64,000 bases of DNA from Flavobacteriaceae bacterium (GTDB lineage: Bacteria > Bacteroidota > Bacteroidia > Flavobacteriales > Flavobacteriaceae): assembly GCA_947478365.1 (NCBI GenBank), contig CANJWG010000002.1, forward strand, positions 1 through 64,000, written 5' to 3'. Under the pieces are notes generated by a model, which worked only from the letters and a program-made list of their open reading frames with translations, had not been told where the DNA came from and made no database searches. The position numbers and the translations under genes were made by a program. Below are positions 8,097-17,153 of this stretch, in pieces; the stretch's first letter is position 1; the number at the start of each line of letters is the position of its first letter.

Positions 8097-9078
8097 AATA
8101 GCTGTAGTTGTATTAAATTGGAATGGGGCTAAATTGCTGGAGCAATTCTTGCCTTCTGTGGTTGCCTATTCTGATGAAGCAAAAATCTATGTGGCTGATA
8201 ATGATTCGACTGATAAATCGATTGCTATTATAAAAGAAAAGTTTCCATCAATTACTATTATTAAAAATGATGGCAATTATGGTTTTGCCAAAGGTTATAA
8301 TTTAGCATTGAAACAAGTAGAAGAAGAATACTATGCATTGGTAAACTCCGATATTGAAGTTACTAAAAATTGGCTTGCTCCTATACTATCTATATTTGAT
8401 ACAGAAGCAAAAATCGGAATCATACAACCAAAAATATTAGATTATAAAAACAAAGAATGCTTTGAATATGCTGGTGCGGCTGGTGGCTTCATAGACCAAT
8501 TTGGTTATCCATATTGTAGAGGGCGAATTTTTGAAACCATAGAAAAAGACAATGGTCAATATGATGATTCGTTAGAAATTTTTTGGGGTAGCGGTGCTTG
8601 TTTTTTTATTCGAAAAGAAGTTTACCGAAAACTAAACGGTTTTGATGATGATTTTTTTGCACATCAAGAAGAGATTGATTTGTGCTGGCGCGCTTTTAAT
8701 TTGGGCTACAAAGTAAAATACACTTCAGAATCAGTAGTGTATCATGTTGGTGGTGCCACCTTAAACGAAAGCAATCCGAAGAAGACTTTCTTGAACTTCA
8801 GAAACTCATTATTGATGCTTACTAAAAATTTACCAGCAAATAAATTGGTTTCTATTCTTTTTGTGCGGTTCATACTTGATGGTTTTGCCGGAATTCAATT
8901 CATTTTTAAAGGAAATTTTATTCATTGTTGGGCAATTATTAGAGCCCACTTTCATTTTTATCATCTGATAAACAAAACGTTAAAAAAAAGAAACGGATCT
9001 CAGTTCGAAAATTATTATCAGTCCAAAAGCATTGTCTATCGCTACTTCCTGAAAAACGGCACTATATTTGAAAAATGA
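8083..9078 (+). CDS. Glycosyltransferase family 2
   Basis: A 331-residue GT-A enzyme. The N-terminal IAVVVLNWNGAKLLEQFLPS opening, DNDSTDKSI, the VNSDIEV metal-binding motif near residue 90 and the later HQEEIDLCWRAFNLGYKV acceptor-loop motif are typical of rhamnosyl- and related GT2 transferases. The C-terminal third includes hydrophobic stretches near FVRFILDGFAGIQFIF that probably contact the membrane. It is not part of the large polysaccharide cluster, and acceptor and donor are unknown. The gene starts three bases after the HsdR-N-like stop and probably shares its transcript. Confidence 0.9.
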   Translation: MIDKRIAVVVLNWNGAKLLEQFLPSVVAYSDEAKIYVADNDSTDKSIAIIKEKFPSITIIKNDGNYGFAKGYNLALKQVEEEYYALVNSDIEVTKNWLAPILSIFDTEAKIGIIQPKILDYKNKECFEYAGAAGGFIDQFGYPYCRGRIFETIEKDNGQYDDSLEIFWGSGACFFIRKEVYRKLNGFDDDFFAHQEEIDLCWRAFNLGYKVKYTSESVVYHVGGATLNESNPKKTFLNFRNSLLMLTKNLPANKLVSILFVRFILDGFAGIQFIFKGNFIHCWAIIRAHFHFYHLINKTLKKRNGSQFENYYQSKSIVYRYFLKNGTIFEK

Positions 9079-9109
9079 TTTTAACAATAGATTATCATTT
9101 AAAACCACT

Positions 9110-9138
9110 CTTGAAATCTAAATTAATATGTACTTTTG
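9110..9138 (+). promoter_or_regulatory. Promoter of the OmpA-family lipoprotein gene
   Basis: A CTTG -33-like element (9110-9113) and a perfect -7 box TACTTTTG (9131-9138) are separated by 17 bases, which fits the Bacteroidota consensus. The ATG at 9164 follows 25 bases after the box. Confidence 0.65.
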
Positions 9139-9163
9139 TTAAAATTTTTAATTACCCTATCCT

Positions 9164-10000
9164 ATGAAAAAAGTAATTTTCGCACTTTCGTTGGTTGCCC
9201 TTACTCTAAGCTCTTGTGGCACAAAGAAAAAAATTGCTGCTCTCGAAGCACAAAACAAAGAATGTCAAGACTTATTAAATTCAACTACCGTTAAATTAAA
9301 TTTATGTCTGTCTGAAAAAGAGGCGCTTTCTAAACAGAACGATTACTTAAAACAAAACAATTCTGACTTGATTAACAGTTCTAAAGAAATAACACTGTTA
9401 AGCACAAAAGGTGCTCAAAACTTGGAAAAATCATTGGAAAGTTTAAAAGAAAAAGATTTAAAAATTTCACGTCTTCAGGATGCTTTAACCAAAAAAGACA
9501 GCGTTACCTTAGCATTGGTTACCAGTTTGAAAAGCTCAGTTGGCATTACTGATCCAGACATTGAAATCAACGTAGAAAAAGGTGTTGTTTTCATCTCAAT
9601 TGCAGATAAATTATTATTCAAAAGCGGAAGTTACGTAGTAAGTGACAAAGCTAAAGAAGTATTAGGAAAAGTAGCTAAAGTAATCAACAGCAGACCAACA
9701 TTTGAGTGTATGGTTGAAGGTCATACCGATAATGTACCTTTTACAGGAAATGCTATATTGTTAGACAATTGGGATTTGAGTGTAAAACGTTCTACGGCTA
9801 TTGTTAGAGTATTGACAAATGATTTAGGTGTAAAACCATCTCAATTAATTGCTGCCGGAAGAAGCGAATTTATTCCGTTAGTCGATAATAATTCTGCAGA
9901 CAACAGAGCTAAAAACAGAAGAACTCGTGTCGTAATTTTGCCAAAAATTGATGAGTTCTACGAAATGATTGAAAAAGAAATGAAGAATCAGAAAAAGTAG
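9164..10000 (+). CDS. OmpA-family peptidoglycan-binding lipoprotein
   Basis: A 278-residue outer-membrane lipoprotein. The signal peptide ends in a lipobox LTLSSC (Cys18). A long coiled coil with leucines and lysines runs from about 25 to 105. The OmpA C-terminal domain follows (about 135-270) with VEGHTDNVPFTGN, NWDLSVKRSTAIVR, AAGRSEF and NRRTRVVI. The domain binds peptidoglycan diaminopimelate non-covalently and ties the outer membrane to the wall. It has its own promoter (9110-9138) and terminator (10041-10070), so it looks monocistronic. Confidence 0.93.
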   Translation: MKKVIFALSLVALTLSSCGTKKKIAALEAQNKECQDLLNSTTVKLNLCLSEKEALSKQNDYLKQNNSDLINSSKEITLLSTKGAQNLEKSLESLKEKDLKISRLQDALTKKDSVTLALVTSLKSSVGITDPDIEINVEKGVVFISIADKLLFKSGSYVVSDKAKEVLGKVAKVINSRPTFECMVEGHTDNVPFTGNAILLDNWDLSVKRSTAIVRVLTNDLGVKPSQLIAAGRSEFIPLVDNNSADNRAKNRRTRVVILPKIDEFYEMIEKEMKNQKK

Positions 10001-10040
10001 TTTCTTAGAGAAAAGATAATAGATAAATAGATAATAGACA

Positions 10041-10070
10041 AAACGTCACGAGAAATCGAGACGTTTTTTT
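10041..10070 (+). terminator. Terminator of the OmpA-family gene
   Basis: Stem AAACGTC / GACGTTT extended by CGA/TCG across an A-A mismatch, followed by seven T residues on the + strand. It lies 40 bases after the stop. Confidence 0.8.
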
Positions 10071-10083
10071 GTATTTAATAATA

Positions 10084-10116
10084 CTGTCAACTCTGACCGT
10101 GACTGAGACTGATTAC
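10084..10116. repeat. CTGA/GACTGA degenerate repeat
   Basis: CTGTCAACTCTGACC, GTGACTGAGACTGATTAC: another member of the CAGT/ACTG intergenic family found at 5992, 7540 and 43174. It ends at the stop codon of the Sua5-family gene. Confidence 0.4.
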
Positions 10117-10736
10117 TAAAATATATCCGGATCGCCTTTACCTTCACGAATAACTTCTGGTTCATAACCCGATAAATCGATAATTGTTGAACCAACATTA
10201 TCTCCGTAGCCACCATCAATAACTATGTCAACCAAGTGTTGCCATTTTTCAAAAATCAGTTCCGGGTCTGTTGAATATTCTAATACTTCATCATCATCGT
10301 GGATAGATGTAGATACAATTGGGTTGCCCAACATTCGAACAATATCCAAAGCAATATTATTATCAGGCACACGAATACCCACAGTTTTCTTTTTGCGAAA
10401 TGCTGACGGCAAATCGTTATTACCAGGCAAAATAAAAGTATAAGGTCCTGGCAAGCTTCTTTTTAGAATTTTAAAAGTAGAGGTATCTATTTGGCGGACG
10501 TAATCTGACAAGTTACTCAAATCGCTACAGACAAAAGAGAAATTGGCTTTCTCTAGTTTTACTCCTTTAATTTTAGCTATGCGTTCCAAAGCTTTTGAAT
10601 TGGTTATATCACAACCTAAACCATAAACGGTATCTGTTGGATAAATTACCAAACCGCCACTTTTTAATATATCAACAACCTTTTTTATAGCAGCTTCGCT
10701 GGGTTTGTCTTCATATATTTTAATGAATTTAGCCAT
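10116..10736 (-). CDS. Sua5/YciO/YrdC-family protein (threonylcarbamoyl-AMP synthase-like)
   Basis: A 206-residue YrdC-fold protein. It contains GGLVIYPTDTVYGLGCDITNS (residues about 28-48), KANFSFVCSD, LPGPYTFILPGN, KKTVGIRVPDN and TSTIIDLSG-like GSTIIDLSGYEPEVIREGKGD at the end. The family makes L-threonylcarbamoyl-AMP for the t6A37 modification of tRNA. Length and the KxRxK-like region fit either TsaC or the paralogue YciO; without alignment the two cannot be told apart. It lacks the extra C-terminal Sua5 domain. Downstream gene order gives no further clue. Confidence 0.85.
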   Translation of the reverse strand: MAKFIKIYEDKPSEAAIKKVVDILKSGGLVIYPTDTVYGLGCDITNSKALERIAKIKGVKLEKANFSFVCSDLSNLSDYVRQIDTSTFKILKRSLPGPYTFILPGNNDLPSAFRKKKTVGIRVPDNNIALDIVRMLGNPIVSTSIHDDDEVLEYSTDPELIFEKWQHLVDIVIDGGYGDNVGSTIIDLSGYEPEVIREGKGDPDIF

Positions 10737-10744
10737 TTATTTTA

Positions 10745-10822
10745 TGCTGTAAGCCGTAAGCATTATGCTATAGGCGTTAAATTATTTATTCTAAAGCTTA
10801 TGGCTTATTGCCTAGAGCTTAA
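10745..10822. repeat. AAGCTTATGGCTTA-type degenerate repeat
   Basis: The gap between the Sua5-family and helicase genes is filled by CTGTAAGCCGTAAGCATTATGC, CTATAGGC and CTAAAGCTTATGGC, TTATTGCCTAGAGCTTAAAG. These are imperfect direct and inverted repeats of a roughly 7-8 base unit around AAGC/GCTT. No hairpin with a T-run stands out. Confidence 0.45.
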
Positions 10823-10824
10823 AG

Positions 10825-13155
10825 TTAACCAATCACATCAAGCTTAGCAAACCTCAAAAGTAGCTTCTTAATTCCTCCTACTTCAAATTTGATTTCTGCT
10901 TTTTTATCAGCTCCAGCTCCTTCTAGACTAACGACTTCGCCTTTACCAAATCGTTCATGTATGACTACATTTCCAATAGTTAATTTACTGTCAAACAAAT
11001 TAGTGTTGCTTGGTGCATTCCCTATAGGTTTCAATTTACGAATATTCGCTGATGAAACCGGCTCGTCTCCATATTTCTTTGGAGGCGTTCCTGCGGTTGG
11101 TTTGGCCAATCGCAATTTGGATTTATCGATATCACCAAAAATATCCAAATCGATGGTTGGTTTATATCGATAACCTGAATCCATCGGGTTTATATATTCA
11201 AGATATTCATCTTTTATTTCTTCAATAAAACGAGAAGGTTCACTATCGACCAATTTACCCCAACGGTAACGCGACTGCGCATAGGTTAAATACGCCTGAT
11301 GTTCGGCTCGGGTTAAGGCAACATAAAATAACCTTCTTTCTTCTTCCAATTCGCTTCTGGTATTCAAACTCATCGCACTCGGAAACAAATCTTCTTCCAT
11401 TCCGACCACAAAAACATACGGGAATTCCAATCCTTTTGCCAAGTGAATCGTCATCAAAGCTACTCTGTCGTCATCGCCGGTATCTCGATCTAAATCAGTT
11501 GCTAAAGCTACGTCTTCCAAAAACTCGGATAATGCTCCACGCGCGCCATCAATTTCTCTTTGACCTTCGATGAAATCTTTTATACCACCCATTAAGGTTT
11601 CTATATTTTCAATTCTTGCAATACCTTCGGGCGTTCCGTCTTTTTTGAGTTCCTGAATTAAGCCTGTTTTTTTGGCAACATGTTCTGTTAACACAAAGGC
11701 ATCCTGCTGTTCGTTGATAATTTGAAAACTCTTAATCATTGTAACAAAATCTTCCAGCTTTTGCTTGGTTCCTGAGTTTAATTTCAAATCAATCTTATCG
11801 ATGTTTTCCATAACCTCAAAAACGGAACGTTTATAATGATTGGCAGCGACTGTAAGTTTTTCGATAGTGGTATCACCAATTCCTCGAGCCGGATAATTAA
11901 TCACACGAACTAATGCTTCTTCGTCTTTTGGATTAATTACCAATCGTAAATAACACAATACGTCTTTGATTTCCTTTCTTTGATAAAAAGACAAACCTCC
12001 ATAAATTCGATACGGAATATCGCGTTTACGCAACGCATCTTCCATGGCGCGAGATTGCGCATTGGTTCGGTACAAAATGGCAAACTGACCATTTAACATT
12101 TGGTTGCGCATCTTTTGTTCAAAGATTTCAGAGGCTACAAATCGACCTTCTTCACCGTCTGTAATGCTACGATGCACTTTTACTTTTGGTCCAAAATCAT
12201 TTGCGGTCCAAACTATTTTATCAAGTTTGGTTTTATTCTTATCGATGATGGAATTAGCAGCTTCAACAATGTTTTTTGTAGAACGATAATTCTGTTCTAA
12301 CCGATAGGTTTTTACATTTTCATAATCCTTTTGAAAGTTGAGAATGTTATTAATATTCGCTCCACGAAACGCATAGATACTTTGGGCATCATCGCCCACG
12401 ACACAAATATTTTGAAATCTATCGCTCAATGCACGTACAATTAAGTATTGAGAATGATTGGTGTCTTGGTACTCATCAACCAAAATATATCGGAATCGGT
12501 CTTGGTATTTTGCCAACACATCCGGATAACGATTTAAGAGTTCATTGGTTTTTAATAACAAATCATCAAAATCCATGGCGCCAGCTTTGAAACATCTGTC
12601 AACATAATTGGCATAAATTTCACCCAAACGCGGCTTTTTACTCATGGCATCCTGCTCTTGTAATTCGGGGTTATTTAGATAAGCTTTAACGGTAATTAAT
12701 GAATTTTTATACGATGATATTCTGCCCAAGATTTGTTTTGGTTTGTAAATATCTTTATCCAACTGCATTTCTTTGATAATAGCTGAAATCAATCGAACAC
12801 TATCTTGAGTGTCATAAATAGTAAAATTGGTAGGAAAACCTAATTTATCGGCTTCGCTTCTTAGAATGCGAGCAAAAACCGAATGAAACGTTCCCATCCA
12901 TAGATTTTTGGCTTCAGCCGGGCCAACTATATCTCCGATACGCTTTTTCATTTCGCGTGCGGCTTTGTTGGTAAACGTCAGTGCCAAAATATTAAACGCA
13001 TCCACACCCAAACTCATCAAATAGGAAATACGAACTGTCAGCACACGAGTTTTTCCAGAACCTGCGCCAGCGATTATAATCATAGGCCCATCTTTCTGAA
13101 AAACAGGTTGTTGTTGGGCTTCGTTAAGTTGGGAGATATATTTTTCTATCATCAT
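10825..13155 (-). CDS. ATP-dependent DNA helicase, UvrD/PcrA type
   Basis: A 776-residue superfamily 1A helicase. It has the Q motif LNEAQQQPV, Walker A IAGAGSGKTRVL near residues 28-39, ALTFTNKAAREMKKR, Walker B ILVDEYQDTN, GDDAQSIYAFRGA, LEQNYRS, MTIHLAKGLEFPYVFVVG and VALTRAE. The C-terminal tail, ending in KAEIKFEVGGIKKLLLRFAKL, resembles the RNA-polymerase-binding Tudor-like domain of PcrA/UvrD. It unwinds DNA 3'-5' in excision repair and removal of obstructing complexes. It has its own promoter (13169-13200). Whether to call it uvrD or pcrA is a naming matter. Confidence 0.93.
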   Translation of the reverse strand: MMIEKYISQLNEAQQQPVFQKDGPMIIIAGAGSGKTRVLTVRISYLMSLGVDAFNILALTFTNKAAREMKKRIGDIVGPAEAKNLWMGTFHSVFARILRSEADKLGFPTNFTIYDTQDSVRLISAIIKEMQLDKDIYKPKQILGRISSYKNSLITVKAYLNNPELQEQDAMSKKPRLGEIYANYVDRCFKAGAMDFDDLLLKTNELLNRYPDVLAKYQDRFRYILVDEYQDTNHSQYLIVRALSDRFQNICVVGDDAQSIYAFRGANINNILNFQKDYENVKTYRLEQNYRSTKNIVEAANSIIDKNKTKLDKIVWTANDFGPKVKVHRSITDGEEGRFVASEIFEQKMRNQMLNGQFAILYRTNAQSRAMEDALRKRDIPYRIYGGLSFYQRKEIKDVLCYLRLVINPKDEEALVRVINYPARGIGDTTIEKLTVAANHYKRSVFEVMENIDKIDLKLNSGTKQKLEDFVTMIKSFQIINEQQDAFVLTEHVAKKTGLIQELKKDGTPEGIARIENIETLMGGIKDFIEGQREIDGARGALSEFLEDVALATDLDRDTGDDDRVALMTIHLAKGLEFPYVFVVGMEEDLFPSAMSLNTRSELEEERRLFYVALTRAEHQAYLTYAQSRYRWGKLVDSEPSRFIEEIKDEYLEYINPMDSGYRYKPTIDLDIFGDIDKSKLRLAKPTAGTPPKKYGDEPVSSANIRKLKPIGNAPSNTNLFDSKLTIGNVVIHERFGKGEVVSLEGAGADKKAEIKFEVGGIKKLLLRFAKLDVIG

Positions 13156-13168
13156 TTTTGAGAATCCT

Positions 13169-13200
13169 CAAATTTATGATTACTCCTTTTGAATTACAAT
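13169..13200 (-). promoter_or_regulatory. Promoter of the UvrD/PcrA-type helicase gene
   Basis: On the minus strand, -7 box TAAATTTG (13176-13169) and an ATTG -33-like element (13200-13197) are separated by 20 bases. The helicase ATG follows 13 bases after the box. Confidence 0.6.
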
Positions 13201-13221
13201 AAATTCTAAGGGTATTTCTAT

Positions 13222-13229
13222 TATATTTG
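13222..13229 (+). promoter_or_regulatory. Putative -7 box for the 13255 gene
   Basis: TATATTTG matches TAnnTTTG, 25 bases before the ATG at 13255. No well-spaced TTTG was found upstream. Confidence 0.45.
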
Positions 13230-13254
13230 TCAACAATTTTAGTCTAAACTCAAT

Positions 13255-13779
13255 ATGAACACCGATAAAATTTTAGAATTACTTATGTATGCTGTTCCCT
13301 CGATGATAACTGGTGGTGTAGCCTATTATTTGTTTGATAATTACTTCAAAGACCAACAAAATACCAGACGTTGGTTATTACAAAGAGAAAATCAGAAACA
13401 TTCCTTGCCTTTGCGTTTGCAGGCATATGAAAGATTGGCTTTATTTTTAGAGCGAATCAATCCTGCAAAGTTGTTAATTAGAGTAGCACCTTTGAGTGAT
13501 AATAAAGTAGATTATCAAAATCTATTAATTCATCATATTGAGCAGGAATATGAGCACAACATCACGCAACAAGTATATATAACAAATGAACTATGGACGA
13601 TGCTATTAACAGCTAAAAACACCATTATTCAAAATATCAGAAAAACTGCTTTGGATGAAAGTGTAACTACTGCTGACCAACTAAGGGAAAAGATTTTGAG
13701 TAATTTATTGGACGGACAATCTGCAAGTACAGTAGCACTTAGTTATTTAAAAAATGAAGTCGCTGAAGTTTTAGGATAA
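13255..13779 (+). CDS. Membrane-anchored protein of unknown function (DUF7935-like)
   Basis: A 174-residue protein with one N-terminal hydrophobic segment (about 8-26, LLMYAVPSMITGGVAYYLF) and an otherwise polar, helical body. A conserved-looking block reads ENQKHSLPLRLQAYERLALFLERI and IEQEYEHNITQQVYIT. I recall similar Bacteroidota proteins being filed as DUF7935; no function is known to me. The gene has its own -7 box and ends at a shared bidirectional terminator, so it seems to be transcribed alone between the helicase and dsbD. Confidence 0.75.
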   Translation: MNTDKILELLMYAVPSMITGGVAYYLFDNYFKDQQNTRRWLLQRENQKHSLPLRLQAYERLALFLERINPAKLLIRVAPLSDNKVDYQNLLIHHIEQEYEHNITQQVYITNELWTMLLTAKNTIIQNIRKTALDESVTTADQLREKILSNLLDGQSASTVALSYLKNEVAEVLG

Positions 13780-13809
13780 AAAAATCCTTCTCAATTGAGA
13801 AGGATTTTT
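13780..13809. terminator. Bidirectional terminator between 13255 gene and dsbD
   Basis: Perfect 13-bp stem AAAAATCCTTCTC / GAGAAGGATTTTT with loop AATT, flanked by A and T runs. It sits between two convergent stop codons and can serve both strands. Confidence 0.88.
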
Positions 13810-13812
13810 TGT

Positions 13813-15807
13813 TTATTTAAATTTTGAAATTCCGCCTTTTAACCAAGCTAAATATTCCTCTATGTTTGGTGTATAGCTAATAGGTTCGTTAAGCTTTTCT
13901 TCTTTTAAATCAATCAAAACATAGAATGGCTGCGTGTTTGTTTTGTATTTAGTAATAATAAATTCCGTCCATTTATCGCCAACCGTAATAATATCATTTC
14001 CGGTTTCTTTTGAAACTGTTTGTTCACTTTTTGGCAATTCTCTTTTATCATCAACATATAATGATATTAAAACCACTTCGTTTTTCAATACGTTTAAAAC
14101 CTTTTCATCCGACCAAACATTGTTTTCCATCTTACGGCAATTCACACAGGCATAACCTGTAAAATCTAGCATAACAGGTTTGTTTACTGTTTTGGCGTAA
14201 GCCAAGCCTTTAATATAATCAGTAAAAACGGTTAAACTATGCGGTCCAATTTCTGCTCCATCAGGTAATCCGTCTTTAGATGAAGTTGCACTATTTCCAA
14301 AAAATCCTGTTGGACTTTCACTATACGTTTGTGGTGGTGGAAAAGCACTAATCAATTTTAAAGGGGCACCAAATAATCCGGGAATCATATAAATGACAAA
14401 TGCTAAAACGAGTAATCCTAAAGACAATCTCCCCACAGAAATATGGGTTAACGGACTATCGTGCGGAGTCGTTATTTTTCCTAATAAATACATAGCCCAA
14501 GCACCGAAAATGGCAATCCATATCGCCAAGAAAACTTCTCTTTCCAGTAAATGCAATTGCAACACCAAATCGGCATTCGACAAAAATTTAAACGCCAAAG
14601 CTAATTCTAAAAATCCAAGAGAAACTTTGACCGTGTTTAACCATCCTCCAGATTTTGGTAGTGAATGCATCCAACTCGGAAACATAGCAAACAGCATAAA
14701 CGGCAAAGCCAAAGCAGTTGAAAAGCCCAGCATACCAATGATTGGCGCAATGCCCCCTTTAGAAGCTGATTCAACTAAAAGGGTCCCAACAATTGGTCCT
14801 GTGCATGAAAAGGAAACAATAGCCAAAGCCAAAGCCATGAAAAGAATGCCAACGACTCCACCTCTGTCGGCTTGTCTATCGACTTTGTTTGCCCATGAAT
14901 TAGGCAACATGATTTCAAAAGCGCCCAGAAAAGAAACAGCAAAAACGATTAATAGAAAAAAGAAAAACACATTGAACCAAGGATTTGTAGATAGTGCATT
15001 CAATGCATCGGCCCCGAAAATTCCCGTGATTGCTAATCCTAAAACAACATAAATTGCTATAATTGAAATTCCGTAAAGAATAGCATTTCGTTTTCCTAGT
15101 GCCGGATTTTTACTTTGTTTGGTAAAAAAACTAACCGTCATTGGGATCATTGGGAAAACACAAGGTGTTAGCAAAGCAGCAAAACCTCCTAAAAAAGCGA
15201 GTAAGAAAATAGTCCACAATCCTTTTTCATCTTCTTCTTTCGGAGCTTCAACAACTGTTTTAGTTTCTGGTTTTGATGTTTCTCTGACCGTAAATTCTGA
15301 GGAACTAATGGTATCCGTTTCTGAAATATTAGTTACAGCTACTTCACTAGGTTTTTCTCCGTTTGGCAACTGAAATGTAAAACTCATATTGTCATTGATA
15401 CACGCCTGTTTGCAAACCTGGTAATCAATTTCAACTTTTATTGAAGTAAGTTTGGGATTACTGATTTTTACTTTTTGAGTAAAGATCACTTGCTTCTCAA
15501 AGTAATATTCATCTACTTCAAAAACATCATTGAACGCTTTTTTATAGGGACTTTCTTTAACTTTTCCAACCAATTCATAGTTCCCTTTTGTATTGTCAAA
15601 TTTGAATTCAGCTGGCAAAGAACCTCCTTCAGGTGTGAATTGAGAATACACATGCCAACCTTCGTCAATCTTTCCTTGCATCACCAAATTAAATTCGGAA
15701 TCAGTTACCTTTTCAACTTTGGTTGACCATTTTACTGGTTTTACAATTTGTGCATTTAAGTTGGCTAAAGCCAAAAAACACAAAATAAAAAATAGTACTT
15801 TCTTCAT
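13813..15807 (-). CDS. dsbD: Thiol:disulfide interchange protein DsbD
   Basis: A 664-residue inner-membrane reductant carrier. It has a signal peptide (1-19), an N-terminal periplasmic domain with the cysteine pair in VCKQAC (about 131-136), a central membrane domain with about eight helices and its two cysteines in LLTPCVFPM and SFSCTGP, and a C-terminal thioredoxin domain with ACVNCRKME. The protein moves electrons from cytoplasmic thioredoxin to periplasmic substrates such as cytochrome-c maturation factors and methionine sulfoxide reductases. Its ATG overlaps the tilS stop by one base (TAATG), so the two are translationally coupled. All three cysteine pairs are present. Confidence 0.94.
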   Translation of the reverse strand: MKKVLFFILCFLALANLNAQIVKPVKWSTKVEKVTDSEFNLVMQGKIDEGWHVYSQFTPEGGSLPAEFKFDNTKGNYELVGKVKESPYKKAFNDVFEVDEYYFEKQVIFTQKVKISNPKLTSIKVEIDYQVCKQACINDNMSFTFQLPNGEKPSEVAVTNISETDTISSSEFTVRETSKPETKTVVEAPKEEDEKGLWTIFLLAFLGGFAALLTPCVFPMIPMTVSFFTKQSKNPALGKRNAILYGISIIAIYVVLGLAITGIFGADALNALSTNPWFNVFFFFLLIVFAVSFLGAFEIMLPNSWANKVDRQADRGGVVGILFMALALAIVSFSCTGPIVGTLLVESASKGGIAPIIGMLGFSTALALPFMLFAMFPSWMHSLPKSGGWLNTVKVSLGFLELALAFKFLSNADLVLQLHLLEREVFLAIWIAIFGAWAMYLLGKITTPHDSPLTHISVGRLSLGLLVLAFVIYMIPGLFGAPLKLISAFPPPQTYSESPTGFFGNSATSSKDGLPDGAEIGPHSLTVFTDYIKGLAYAKTVNKPVMLDFTGYACVNCRKMENNVWSDEKVLNVLKNEVVLISLYVDDKRELPKSEQTVSKETGNDIITVGDKWTEFIITKYKTNTQPFYVLIDLKEEKLNEPISYTPNIEEYLAWLKGGISKFK

Positions 15808-17117
15808 TAGGCTGTATAATTTATTTTTAAAATTTTTGTCGTCATTTCAGTAACTTTAAATCGCTCGTCCATTCTTTTTCCTACAACCCAAACAATTTGA
15901 TTTTCAGAACATAAAAGCCAAGTACTTGATTTATCTAATAAAGAATATTTTTCGTCTTTAAAAAACTTACTAAGCTTCTTTTTTCCATTAAATCCATGAG
16001 GATATAACCAATCGCCTTCATGCCATTTTCTAATTTCTAAAGGAAACTTAAGCTTATCTTCATCGACAAATATAACATTTGTTGCTTGATTCGAAATGTC
16101 ATCTACTTTAGAAAACACCATTTTTATGGGAAATTTAACTTCTTTTTGGTCTTTTTCTATCAAAAACAGTGTTGTTTTTTCACTTTCTTGTTTAGGAAAA
16201 ACAATCAGTTCATTTCTGTCTTTCAATAAAACATGAGTTTCCGAAAATACTTGTTTTCCTGATTGTGCTGAAGCCAAATCTTTAATGGAATCCCAATCGC
16301 TAAAACCAAAAGGTTCGAGCCATTGAAACAAATACGCTTGAAAATTTGGCAATTGCATCAATTCCGTCAAATTAATTCTCTTTTGAAAATTAATGTCAGC
16401 GACAACTTTTCGATATACAATTCGGGATGCATCATCAACTAAAGACTGGGCTTGCTTTAAATTTGAAATAGTTTTTTCAAAAGAAGACAACAAACTTGGA
16501 TTCAATTCCTTTAAAACGGGAATCACATCATGCCGCAATTTGTTTCGCAAATAGTTATCGGAAGCATTGCTGCTGTCTTCGCGCCATTCAACTTTGTTTT
16601 CTTTGGCAAATGCTTCAATTTCATTTCTGGAAAAAACTAATAAAGGACGAACAATATTCACGTTTTGCTGAGGAATTCCGGTCAAACCATCTAATCCAGA
16701 TCCACGGGTAAAATTGATTAAAAAGGTTTCCAAACTATCATCCAAATGATGCGCCGTTAGTATATAATCATAATCATTATTTATTAAAAGTGTGTTGAAC
16801 CATTCGTAGCGCAGGTTTCGGGCAACAACCTGAATGGATAACTTTTCTTTTTCTGCAAATGTTTTGGTGTCGAATTTTTTAATAAAAATTGGGATTTGTA
16901 ATTTATCTGTTTGGGATTTAACAAAGTCTTCATCATCATCACTTTCATCACCACGTAGTTGAAAATTGCAATGCGCCACTCTTATATCCAACTCCAAATG
17001 ATGACATAAATGTAATAAAACCATGCTGTCAATGCCTCCGCTAGTTGCCAAAAGCAATCGCTTTTCTTTGAGAAAAGGAAGATTTTGATTTATATGGTTT
17101 TGAAATTTTGTGAGCAT
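15807..17117 (-). CDS. tilS: tRNA(Ile)-lysidine synthetase TilS
   Basis: A 436-residue N-type ATP-pyrophosphatase. The PP-loop is LLATSGGIDSMVLLHLC (about 22-38), followed by AHCNFQLRGDESDDDEDFV, HHLDDSLETFLINFTRGSGLDGL and IVRPLL. The C-terminal TilS domain ends with WLYPHGFNGKKKLSKFFKDEK. The enzyme attaches lysine to C34 of the CAU-anticodon tRNA, changing its identity from Met to Ile, and is essential. It is the first gene of a tilS-dsbD pair, unless the four-helix-bundle gene upstream is co-transcribed. Length is normal. Confidence 0.94.
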   Translation of the reverse strand: MLTKFQNHINQNLPFLKEKRLLLATSGGIDSMVLLHLCHHLELDIRVAHCNFQLRGDESDDDEDFVKSQTDKLQIPIFIKKFDTKTFAEKEKLSIQVVARNLRYEWFNTLLINNDYDYILTAHHLDDSLETFLINFTRGSGLDGLTGIPQQNVNIVRPLLVFSRNEIEAFAKENKVEWREDSSNASDNYLRNKLRHDVIPVLKELNPSLLSSFEKTISNLKQAQSLVDDASRIVYRKVVADINFQKRINLTELMQLPNFQAYLFQWLEPFGFSDWDSIKDLASAQSGKQVFSETHVLLKDRNELIVFPKQESEKTTLFLIEKDQKEVKFPIKMVFSKVDDISNQATNVIFVDEDKLKFPLEIRKWHEGDWLYPHGFNGKKKLSKFFKDEKYSLLDKSSTWLLCSENQIVWVVGKRMDERFKVTEMTTKILKINYTA

Positions 17118-17126
17118 GGTTTAAGT

Positions 17127-17153
17127 CAAAAGGGATTAGGGAAAAGGGAGTAG
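17127..17153. repeat. GGGATTAGGGAAAAGGG repeat, left flank of four-helix-bundle gene
   Basis: Positions 17128-17153 read AAAAGGGATTAGGGAAAAGG then GAGTAG. The inverted copy lies at 17521-17558. A related string is at 6252-6291. The repeat directly abuts the stop codon of the four-helix-bundle gene. Confidence 0.55.

Noticed and set aside
7621-9078. Restriction-modification system
   Set aside because: Only a solo HsdR-N-like protein is present; no methylase, specificity or helicase gene nearby.
14393-15052. 219-residue + frame
   Set aside because: It lies wholly opposite dsbD, whose motifs and signal peptide are clear; the frame is a shadow.
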